A DNA stretch of 64,000 nt. Origin: JAABTL01 sp964465355. Its GTDB lineage: Bacteria > Deinococcota > Deinococci > Deinococcales > Trueperaceae. The translations under genes and the position numbers were made by a program. Positions 57,842 to 64,000 of this stretch are shown here, piece after piece (within the stretch, counting starts at the first letter, position 1; each line of letters opens with the position of its first letter). The notes beneath the pieces are model-generated. The model saw only the letters and a program-made list of their open reading frames with translations, was not told where the DNA came from and searched no databases. The DNA lies in NCBI GenBank assembly GCA_964465355.1, contig CAYXJZ010000007.1:4228-68227 (forward strand), written 5' to 3'.

Positions 57842-58009
57842 TCGCCCTTGGTCTCGCGATACCCCACAGTAGACCGCCTGTCTGAGTGAGGCTCCCTGCC
57901 GGCTGACCTCCTGCGCCTGTTGCCGGGCGATGGCACGTAGAGTAGCCACCGAAACCCTGGCATGGTCCAGATGGACCGCGTCTCAGCCGAGCCGGGGATG
58001 GGAGCCCAG

Positions 58010-59650
58010 ATGCCCGAGTACGACACGCTCATCCGCCATGCCCGCATCGTCGACGGCAGCGGCAACCCTTGGACCCATGGCGACGTGGCCATCTCTGGCG
58101 ACCGCATCGCCGCCATCGCCCCTCCTGGCGCCATCGCCGACGTGCAGGCCAGCGAGGTGGTCGACGCCACTGGCCTGGTGGTCGCGCCCGGCTTCATCGA
58201 CATCCAGAGCCACGCCATCCTGCCGCTCATGCGCGACGGCCGCTGCCTCTCCAAGATCACCCAGGGCGTCACCACCGAGATCATGGGTGAGGCATGGACC
58301 CCTTCGCCGGTGGGCGGGCGCAACACCGACCCCATTGCCGGCGGCCTCTTCGCCCAGAGCCTCGACCCGGTCTGGCTGGAGCGCATGCAGACCTGGACAC
58401 GTTTCGGTGACTGGCTCAGGGCGATGGAGGACCACGGCGTCTCCCCCAACGTCGGCTCCTTCATCGGTGGCGGCACCATCCGCACCTACGCCAAGGGCAT
58501 GGACATGGGCCAGCCCGACGCCGATGAGCTGGCGACCATGCAACGGGTGCTGGCCGAGGCCATGGAGGACGGCGCCTTCGGCGCCTCCTACGCGCTGATC
58601 TACCCACCCGACGCCTACACCGACACGGCCGAACTGATCGAGGTGTGCAAGGCTATGGCGCCATACGGTGGTGTCTACATCACCCACATGCGCTCGGAGT
58701 CGCACGCCATCTTCCCTGCATTGGAGGAGGCGCTGAGCATCGGTCGCGAGGCGGGCGTGCCGGTGGAGATCTACCACCTCAAGGCCGCTCACCCCGGCGC
58801 ATGGTGGACCATGCCATCGGTCATCGAGCGCATCCACCGTGCCCGCGCGGAGGGCCAGGACGTCACCGCCGACATGTACCCGTACGCTGCCTCCGGCACC
58901 GGCCTCACCGCCATCCTGCCCACCTGGACGGCGGCTGGCGGCAAGCTCTACGACAACCTGGCCGACCCCGATGTGCGTGAGCGCGTGCGGGCGGCGCTGG
59001 AGGGCCGCTCGCAGGACGACGGCCTCGGCCTGGAGACCCGCGGTGGACCGCGCGGCATCATGCCGGTCGGCTTTCACAAGCCGGAGCACCAGGTCTACGT
59101 GGGCAAGCGCTTGGATGAGATCGCCGAGATGCGCGGCCAGGATTGGATCGAGGCGGCGCTCGACCTGCTGGTGGCCGAGCGGCAGCGCATCAGCACCATC
59201 TACTTCTCCATGGACGAACAGAACCTGCGCCTGCAGGTGCAGCAGCCTTGGATCAAGTTCTCCACCGACGCAGGTGGCTTCGACCCGGCCTGGGCCAAGG
59301 CCATGGGCCCATACCACCCGCGCGCATACGGCACCTACCCGCGGGTGCTGCGCAAGTACGTGCGCGAGGAACGGCTGATCACCCTGGAGGACGCGGTCCG
59401 CAAGATGACGTCGTCGGTGGCCGACCGGCTCTCCTTGCGTGAGCGCGGTTTGTTGCGCGAGGGCTTCTTCGCCGATGTCATCCTCTTCGACCCCGACACC
59501 ATCACCGACCACGCCACCTTCGACGACCCGCACCAGCTCTCCACCGGCGTGCGCGACGTCTGGATCAACGGCAGCCGGGTCCTGCGTGGCGGCGAGCACA
59601 CCGGCGCCACCCCTGGGCGCTTCGTCAAGGGACCGGGAGCAGCCGTCTGA
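58010..59650 (+). CDS. Amidohydrolase, N-acyl-D-amino-acid deacylase family
   Basis: A 546-aa metal-dependent hydrolase of the D-aminoacylase group: small beta sandwich (EYDTLIRHARIVDGSGNPW), TIM barrel, and C-terminal return to the sandwich (ADVILFDPDTITDHATFDDP). Metal-site positions: DIQSHA where the first His of HxH is Gln, ITHMRSES and IYHLKAAH with histidines, FSTDAGG with the Asp. The missing first His and no Cys in the TTEIMGEAW loop mean the metal site differs from characterised D-aminoacylase. Start at MPEYDTL is chosen because GGGAG lies 5 nt before it. Substrate not predictable. Confidence 0.82.
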   Translation: MPEYDTLIRHARIVDGSGNPWTHGDVAISGDRIAAIAPPGAIADVQASEVVDATGLVVAPGFIDIQSHAILPLMRDGRCLSKITQGVTTEIMGEAWTPSPVGGRNTDPIAGGLFAQSLDPVWLERMQTWTRFGDWLRAMEDHGVSPNVGSFIGGGTIRTYAKGMDMGQPDADELATMQRVLAEAMEDGAFGASYALIYPPDAYTDTAELIEVCKAMAPYGGVYITHMRSESHAIFPALEEALSIGREAGVPVEIYHLKAAHPGAWWTMPSVIERIHRARAEGQDVTADMYPYAASGTGLTAILPTWTAAGGKLYDNLADPDVRERVRAALEGRSQDDGLGLETRGGPRGIMPVGFHKPEHQVYVGKRLDEIAEMRGQDWIEAALDLLVAERQRISTIYFSMDEQNLRLQVQQPWIKFSTDAGGFDPAWAKAMGPYHPRAYGTYPRVLRKYVREERLITLEDAVRKMTSSVADRLSLRERGLLREGFFADVILFDPDTITDHATFDDPHQLSTGVRDVWINGSRVLRGGEHTGATPGRFVKGPGAAV

Positions 59651-59709
59651 GCACCCTGATCCGCCACCACCTTGCCCTGCTGCATCCGCGAAGGCCGGCC
59701 TTCGCCCTC

Positions 59710-61095
59710 TTGCGCGAGGGGCCAGCGGCCGGGGCCCTTCCTTGGCTCGACGTGGTCGGCGATGACCCAACGGACGTGCCGCCTGCGCTGGGTGGCGTGC
59801 TGCCGGAGGGCGAGGTCCCTGGCGCGGCGACGGCAGTGCCCGGTTTGCCCGCCGTGGTCTTGCTGGTCACCCTGGGCCAGTTGCAGGAGGCCGAGGCGAC
59901 TGCCGCCGCCCTGCCGAGTGAGGCCGAGGCTGGCGGACCTGCGCCGACGACCATCTCGGTCCACAGGCTTCAGCTCTGCGAGGCCGTTGGGGGCTTCGAT
60001 CCGGACGGGCTCGACTGGTGGGAGGGTGGCGAGGCGCCGTCCGAGCTGCCCGCGGCGCTGCTGCCCACCTTGCAGGCTGGCTTGGCGCGTTGCGGCGCCG
60101 ACGGGGACGCAGATTGGCCTGCCTTCGCCCTGCCCGGCGCCACGGCGGCCTTGGCCACGTCCTTGGGGTCGCTGGAAGCCGCGCCTCGGCTGGTCCTGCC
60201 TGTGACCGACGACGATGCGGACACGCCCCTGCGACTGCTGAAGGCATGGAGCCTGAGCAGCGTGTGGATCAGCCGCGACACCGTGCTGAAACTGGCCCAC
60301 CCTGCCTTCGCGGTGGAGCCGGCCATCACCAAGGCGCTCAACAGGCTGGCGCCAGGATCGGTCGCCGAGGTGCTGGCCGTCGGCGAGCTGCGCGTGCCCG
60401 GTACGCCGTTGCCCTCTCCCTGGGTCCTGCAACGCAAGGCGGGCGGCCAGGACATGGAGGGCAGCGAGGACGCCGCCGGCCGCTTGGCCGACGCCTTGGC
60501 CGAGGTCCAGAACGCCTGCCACGGTCACGAGGAGGAGCTGCTGTCCATCGGCCTGCTCGACCGCGGACCCGAGGCGACCGCAGCCGCCCTGGAGGAGGTC
60601 TGGGCCTCGGAGGAACTGGCTGACCTGGACGAGGCGGAGCGCGCGGCCTTGCCGCGGCTGGACGACCTGCTGCGCAGGGAGCTCGATGAGCTGGCCTCCC
60701 TGCAGGCTCCCCTGCTGCTCACGCACGGCGACCTCCACCCCGGCAACGCCCTGGCCACCCCGCTGGAGAAGCCCGTCATCATCGATTGGACCGACGCTTG
60801 CCTCTCCTGGCCGGGGGTGGACCTGATCACCATGCTGAGCTTTAGGGTGGTGCCTGAGGATGAGGCGGCCGTGGCCTTGGTGGCCCGTTATGCCAACGCC
60901 ATCCGCGGCTCTGTCGGTGACGAGGCCGAGACACTGGTGGCCAGGGGCCTGGCCATGGCGCCGGCCTTCCATGCCCTGAACTACGCGCGCATCGAGGCCT
61001 TCAGGCCACCCGCCTTGCGCTGGGACCTGAGGGGCGCTGTCAGGGGGATCGTCAGGCTGATGCTGCGGCGGTCCGGGCTGGTCCCTGCCGCCTGA
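59710..61095 (+). CDS. Aminoglycoside phosphotransferase-like kinase with an extra N-terminal domain
   Basis: A 461-aa protein whose second half (from ~200) is an APH/choline-kinase fold: VLKLAHPAFAVEPAITKAL with the ATP-binding Lys, catalytic LLTHGDLHPGNA and metal loop VIIDWTDACLSWPG. The first ~190 residues are unknown. The TTG used here has no ribosome binding site; the frame is open back to a CTG at 59647 that overlaps the stop of the preceding gene (CTGA), and the extra residues (LIRHHLALLHPRRPAFALLRE) look like protein, so the real start may be that CTG. Substrate unknown; resistance is not implied. Confidence 0.7.
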   Translation: MREGPAAGALPWLDVVGDDPTDVPPALGGVLPEGEVPGAATAVPGLPAVVLLVTLGQLQEAEATAAALPSEAEAGGPAPTTISVHRLQLCEAVGGFDPDGLDWWEGGEAPSELPAALLPTLQAGLARCGADGDADWPAFALPGATAALATSLGSLEAAPRLVLPVTDDDADTPLRLLKAWSLSSVWISRDTVLKLAHPAFAVEPAITKALNRLAPGSVAEVLAVGELRVPGTPLPSPWVLQRKAGGQDMEGSEDAAGRLADALAEVQNACHGHEEELLSIGLLDRGPEATAAALEEVWASEELADLDEAERAALPRLDDLLRRELDELASLQAPLLLTHGDLHPGNALATPLEKPVIIDWTDACLSWPGVDLITMLSFRVVPEDEAAVALVARYANAIRGSVGDEAETLVARGLAMAPAFHALNYARIEAFRPPALRWDLRGAVRGIVRLMLRRSGLVPAA

Positions 61096-61183
61096 GTCCA
61101 CGACGCTAGGTGGAGGTGGAGGCGGCCGGTCGGCCCCTCTGATGGCCATGGGCGCTTGACCGGCCTTGCACCACCTGGGCCGC

Positions 61184-61189
61184 TACAAT
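61184..61189 (+). promoter_or_regulatory. -10 box (TACAAT) ahead of the prohibitin-like gene
   Basis: TACAAT is close to the consensus; TTGACC and TTGCAC lie upstream at non-ideal distances (22 and 12 bp). The leader then holds a direct repeat GAGAAAGTCT / GAGAAAGACT, whose parts AGTCT and AGACT can also pair. Confidence 0.45.
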
Positions 61190-61235
61190 CGGGTGAGAAA
61201 GTCTGAGAAAGACTCTTCCTCCCGGGAGGCCCGAC

Positions 61236-62141
61236 ATGCAGAGAATCCCCCAGCTACCCGACGCGCCGTCCTCCAGCGCTTCCATGTTCCGCTTCGGCGC
61301 CATCGCCGTGGTGGTCGTCCTCATCCTCGCCTTCGTGTTCCAAGGCATCTACACCGTCGACCAGGGCTACCGCGGCGTCATCCTGCGCACCGGCGCCGTC
61401 ATCGGCATCGCCCAGCCCGGCCTCGGCTTCAAGCTGCCCTTCTTCGACCGTGTCGTGCAGGTGCGCGTGCAGACCAACAGCAAGGTCTACGACCGCATGG
61501 AGACCTACAGCCGCGATCAGCAGCTGGCCGAGCTGCGCCTGTCGGTCACCTACCGGCTCGTGCCAGAGGAAGTGGACGAGGTCTACGGTCAGTACGGCGG
61601 CGAGGAAGGCATCGTCAACCGCTTGGTCGACCGCCGCGTGAACGAGTTGGCGCGCACGGTCTTCGGCCAGTTCAACGCCAGTGAGGCCATCCAGCAGCGT
61701 GCCCTACTCAACCAGCAGATCTCCACCGCCATCATCGCAGCGGTCGCTGGCGGTCCCATCATCGTGGAGTCGGTGCAGGTGGAGGACATCGCCTTCAGCA
61801 CCGTCTACGAGCAGAGCATCGAAGCGCGCATGCTGGCCGAGGTCGAGGTGCAGAAGCGCACCCAGGAGCTGGAGCAGCAGCGGGTGCAGGCGCAGATCAC
61901 CGTGACCCAGGCGCAGGCGGCTGCCGACGCGCGATTGGCGGAGGCCCGTGCCCAGGCCGAAGCCACCCGCATGGCCGGTGAGGCAGAGGCCGACGCCATC
62001 CGGGCGCGGGGTGACGCGTTGCGTGACAACCCCATGCTGATCGCCCTTGTCACGGCGGAGAACTGGAACGGCGTCCTGCCCACCACGATGCTGCCGGGCG
62101 GCACCATCCCCTTCCTCGACCTCACCGGCCTGCCGCGCTGA
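61236..62141 (+). CDS. SPFH/prohibitin-like membrane protein
   Basis: A 301-aa band-7 protein: N-terminal membrane helix (FGAIAVVVVLILAFVFQGIY), SPFH domain (VDQGYRGVILRTGAVIG, PGLGFKLPFFDRVVQVRVQT), and a C-terminal coiled coil rich in Ala, Glu and Gln (QAAADARLAEARAQAEATR). Prohibitin-type proteins form large ring assemblies in the membrane and often control FtsH-like proteases. It ends LPGGTIPFLDLTGLPR. GGGAGG precedes the ATG. No partner gene is adjacent. Confidence 0.9.
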   Translation: MQRIPQLPDAPSSSASMFRFGAIAVVVVLILAFVFQGIYTVDQGYRGVILRTGAVIGIAQPGLGFKLPFFDRVVQVRVQTNSKVYDRMETYSRDQQLAELRLSVTYRLVPEEVDEVYGQYGGEEGIVNRLVDRRVNELARTVFGQFNASEAIQQRALLNQQISTAIIAAVAGGPIIVESVQVEDIAFSTVYEQSIEARMLAEVEVQKRTQELEQQRVQAQITVTQAQAAADARLAEARAQAEATRMAGEAEADAIRARGDALRDNPMLIALVTAENWNGVLPTTMLPGGTIPFLDLTGLPR

Positions 62142-62175
62142 GCGTCGACGCAGGATCGCCGGCCGCCCCGGCCGC

Positions 62176-62181
62176 TACATT
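62176..62181 (+). promoter_or_regulatory. Leaderless -10 box (TACATT) of the MmcQ-like gene
   Basis: TACATT, 6 nt, ATG; no ribosome binding site. It decides the start at 62188. Confidence 0.55.
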
Positions 62182-62187
62182 GGTCCC

Positions 62188-62592
62188 ATGGCCAGCTTCG
62201 ATGACCTGGACAGGATCGCTCGAGCGCTACCCGAGGTGGAGGCGCGCCTGACGGCCGACGATCGACCGACCTACTCGGTGCGGGACAAGGCCTTCCTCTT
62301 CCTGCGTCCACCGCGCAAGGACGCCATCGACCCCGAGACCGGCGAGCGCATGGACGACGTGCTGGTCTTCCGCACCCAGGGGCGGGAGGGCAAGGCCAGG
62401 TGGCTGGATGACGCCTCGCTGCCGTTGTTCACCACACCCCACTTCGACGGCTGGCCGGGGGTGCTCATGCGGCTGCGGCACCTGGTGGAGGCGGACGAGG
62501 CAGCGCTGCGGGCCTTGGTGGAGCATGCTTGGGCGGCGCAGGCGCCAAGCCGGCTGGTGAAGGCATGGGAGGCCGCGCAGGATCTGAGCTGA
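62188..62592 (+). CDS. MmcQ/YjbR family protein
   Basis: A 134-aa protein of the MmcQ/YjbR (DUF419) family, small alpha/beta proteins with a CyaY-like fold sometimes described as DNA-binding. Recognisable are ALPEVEARLTADDRPTYSVR, AFLFLRP, LPLFTTPHFDGWPGVLMRL and the C-terminal LVEHAWAAQAPSRLVKAW. The role is not established. The longer open frame upstream belongs to noncoding sequence and the preceding gene. Confidence 0.78.
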   Translation: MASFDDLDRIARALPEVEARLTADDRPTYSVRDKAFLFLRPPRKDAIDPETGERMDDVLVFRTQGREGKARWLDDASLPLFTTPHFDGWPGVLMRLRHLVEADEAALRALVEHAWAAQAPSRLVKAWEAAQDLS

Positions 62593-62748
62593 ACGGATGG
62601 CGCTTCCGGCCGAAGCCCGCTGCCGTGGCGTTGCGACCGATCGCGGCCAGCCTTTCGTGTGAAAACAACAAGAGAACTCGCGTTGGCTCCTCTCACGACC
62701 AGGGCGGATGATGAGGACGTGGCCGCCCCAGGCCCAAGGAGGAGAAAC

Positions 62749-63153
62749 ATGCGCAACCTTCGAGTCCTCGTGATCGGCATGGCCATCCTCGTTCTGGGGG
62801 CATGCGCGCCGCGGGTGGACACCGTGACGCCTTCCCGCACCCAGGAGATGGTCAGCGCCTACCCTTACGCCGAAGCCTTCGCGTTGGTGGTCAGTGTGAT
62901 CAACACCCAACCCTTCCCTAGCGACAGCAGTGGTTGGCTCCTCACCACCGTCGACCAGGCGGGTGGCTTCGTCGGCGCTGAACTGACCGGCAGCCGGAGA
63001 GCCTCCTTCGGCCGCACGGTCGACTACCGGGCCTTCATATCGGTGTCCTTGACCGACCGCGGCAACGGGACGACCTCCGTCCACCTCAGCTTCGACACCC
63101 ACGACGAGTCCATCAGCCTCGCCCAGGCGATCAGGGAGAGGTTGGGGCTCTAG
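62749..63153 (+). CDS. Lipoprotein of unknown function
   Basis: A 134-aa lipoprotein with lipobox LGAC (Cys19) and a mature domain of ~115 residues with alternating strands (GGFVGAELTGSRR, YRAFISVSLTDRG, TTSVHLSFDTHD). AAGGAGGAG precedes the ATG. The overall pattern is that of small periplasmic beta proteins, but no family is recognised. The 156 bp before it contain a purine-rich leader and no clear promoter. Confidence 0.75.
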   Translation: MRNLRVLVIGMAILVLGACAPRVDTVTPSRTQEMVSAYPYAEAFALVVSVINTQPFPSDSSGWLLTTVDQAGGFVGAELTGSRRASFGRTVDYRAFISVSLTDRGNGTTSVHLSFDTHDESISLAQAIRERLGL

Positions 63154-63187
63154 GCCACAGTCCTCTGCCCCACGGGAGGACCTCACG

Positions 63188-63388
63188 ATGGGTCATGAAC
63201 GCTTCGACCACACGATCCACCGAGGTGAGCTGGTAAGGATCTTCTGGGAGGGCCGCTGCATCATGACGATCGGCGGTGAGCGCGGCCGCGACCTGGCGGC
63301 CAAGCTGGCCGAGGCCGGCGACGCCGAGGCGCAACGCCTGCTGCAGCGCGTCACGGGCAACTTCAAGCGCGGCAACGAGCGTAGCTGA
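63188..63388 (+). CDS. Small protein of unknown function, 66 aa
   Basis: A basic 66-aa protein (GERGRDLAAKLAEAGDAEAQ, RVTGNFKRGNERS at the end) with a good GGGAGG site 9 nt before the ATG. It lies 34 nt after the lipoprotein gene on the same strand. Amino acid composition is typical of a real cytosolic protein. No family is recognised. Confidence 0.6.
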   Translation: MGHERFDHTIHRGELVRIFWEGRCIMTIGGERGRDLAAKLAEAGDAEAQRLLQRVTGNFKRGNERS

Positions 63389-63462
63389 AGGGGCCAGGGG
63401 TGAAGGCAGGACCCGGTGATGGCATGCCCGGCATCTTCGGGTTGTCGCTGGCGAGGGCCTCG

Positions 63463-63468
63463 TAGTAT
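63463..63468 (+). promoter_or_regulatory. -10 box (TAGTAT) ahead of the CAU tRNA
   Basis: TAGTAT preceded by TTGTCG at a 15-bp spacing, 36 bp before the tRNA 5' end. The spacing is short, so the -35 is uncertain. Confidence 0.4.
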
Positions 63469-63504
63469 CGTCTGGTGCTCGTGCCGGCTCGGCACGGAGG
63501 CGAG

Positions 63505-63580
63505 GCGATGTAGCTCAGCCGGTTAGAGCGCACGACTCATAATCGTGAGGTCCGGGGTTCGAGTCCCCGCATCGCTACCA
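63505..63580 (+). tRNA. tRNA with CAT anticodon, probably elongator Met
   Basis: A 76-nt cloverleaf with encoded CCA. Acceptor arms GCGATGT/GCATCGC pair except at the last position; D-arm AGCTCAGCCGGTTAGAGC; anticodon stem CACGA/TCGTG holds CTCATAA; T-loop GTTCGAGTC. It pairs at the top of the acceptor stem, so it is not an initiator. A lysidine-modified tRNA-Ile2 is the alternative. Confidence 0.92.
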
Positions 63581-63585
63581 CGTCT

Positions 63586-63615
63586 AGGACGCACTTCCCT
63601 AAGGAGGTGCGTCCT
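63586..63615 (+). terminator. Terminator after the CAU tRNA
   Basis: AGGACGCACTTCC and GGAGGTGCGTCCT form a 13-bp stem (one G-T pair) with a 4-nt loop, followed by TCTCC. Confidence 0.7.
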
Positions 63616-63679
63616 TCTCCATGCATCCCGAGCCTGCCAACAGCTCCACCGCATGGCCAGGAGAGATGCCGGGCCCTAC

Positions 63680-64000
63680 TCAGAGCCCCTCTTGACCCCT
63701 GTACCCCGCCCACTCCGGATCGTTCTCGAACACGAAGCGGTAGTAGTCCACCCCTTCGAGCTCCGCGGCGGCCGCCTCGTCCACGATCACCTTGCAGCGC
63801 GGGTGCAGCTGCAGCGCGGTGGCGCTGATGCGCGCGGTGATGGGACCCTCGGTGGCCAGCGCGAGCACGCGGGCCTTCTTCGCCCCGGTCACCACCAGCA
63901 GCACCTCCCTCGCCTCCAGGATGGTGCCTACCCCCATGGTCAGCGCCTGGCTGGGCACCGCATCGGGGTCGCCGCCGAACATCTCGGCGTTCTGTTGCCT
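63680..64000 (-). CDS. nagB: Glucosamine-6-phosphate deaminase, N-terminal part outside window
   Basis: About the last 106 residues of NagB, which turns glucosamine 6-phosphate into fructose 6-phosphate and ammonia. The visible part contains VPSQALTMGVGTILEAREVLLVVTG, GAKKARVLALATEGPITARI, SATALQLHP and a final helix. The block ALTMGVGTI and LQLHP are family signatures. It ends in YRGQEGL and is convergent with the tRNA. The start lies beyond the window. Confidence 0.85.
   Translation of the reverse strand, partial: RQQNAEMFGGDPDAVPSQALTMGVGTILEAREVLLVVTGAKKARVLALATEGPITARISATALQLHPRCKVIVDEAAAAELEGVDYYRFVFENDPEWAGYRGQEGL

Noticed and set aside
59710..61095. Calling the APH-like gene an antibiotic resistance gene
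   Set aside because: Only general kinase motifs match; an extra N-terminal domain and no resistance context argue against it.

Overview
This window is GC-rich bacterial chromosome with dense, mostly operonic genes and no mobile elements, rRNA or CRISPR arrays. It is a scaffold: 100 Ns (9367-9466) cut two genes. The best guess for the source is a member of the Deinococcota, perhaps near Truepera. The reasons are the large set of genes whose start codon lies 5-7 nt after a TANNNT -10 box with no Shine-Dalgarno sequence (a leaderless pattern known from Deinococcus), a dnaJ-hspR pair whose DnaJ has only half a zinc domain, a short PPK2, and a MalFG-type importer without its own ATPase. The lineage is inferred from content, not from a marker phylogeny.

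Layout. 0-12.6 kb: a truncated unknown membrane protein; an nrdA-nrdB-birA operon (minus strand) behind two NrdR-box-like sites; smc and an M20 peptidase (minus); the N gap; hspR and dnaJ (minus) behind a HAIR-like operator; then three tandem lipoprotein genes. 12.6-14.1 kb: yebC and an NAD(P)HX epimerase. 14.1-24.7 kb: an unusual island made of two paralogous giant regulators (P-loop NTPase, TPR-like repeats, C-terminal winged helix and short BTAD), a microORF and a patatin-like hydrolase between them, and a papain-like lipoprotein protease after them. Palindromic or direct repeats lie in front of several of these genes. 24.7-34 kb: tRNA-Val and tRNA-Cys, dnaE, pilT, two cyclophilins, thrS. 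34-40 kb: an AroE-like protein, then a four-gene translationally coupled operon of secreted and membrane proteins. 40-43 kb: yigZ/IMPACT, cysS, dprA. 43-49 kb: sugar-type binding protein, two permeases and glycerol kinase in one operon, then tRNA-Leu. 49-57.8 kb: phosphodiesterase, PPK2, LRR lipoprotein, the circularly permuted ATP-grasp / alpha-E / transglutaminase trio, an MFS exporter and pterin dehydratase. 58-64 kb: N-acyl-D-amino-acid deacylase family protein, APH-like kinase, prohibitin-like protein, MmcQ-like protein, a lipoprotein, a small protein, a CAU tRNA and the end of nagB.

The part most likely to be new is 14.1-24.7 kb. The two large proteins carry the output domain of SARP/BTAD regulators at the C-terminus rather than the N-terminus, and the repeat-punctuated promoters (19-bp palindromic units, 11-bp-period direct repeats next to -10 boxes) look like their operators. 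The patatin hydrolase and the secreted papain-like protease are the plausible outputs. This is inference from architecture and spacing only.
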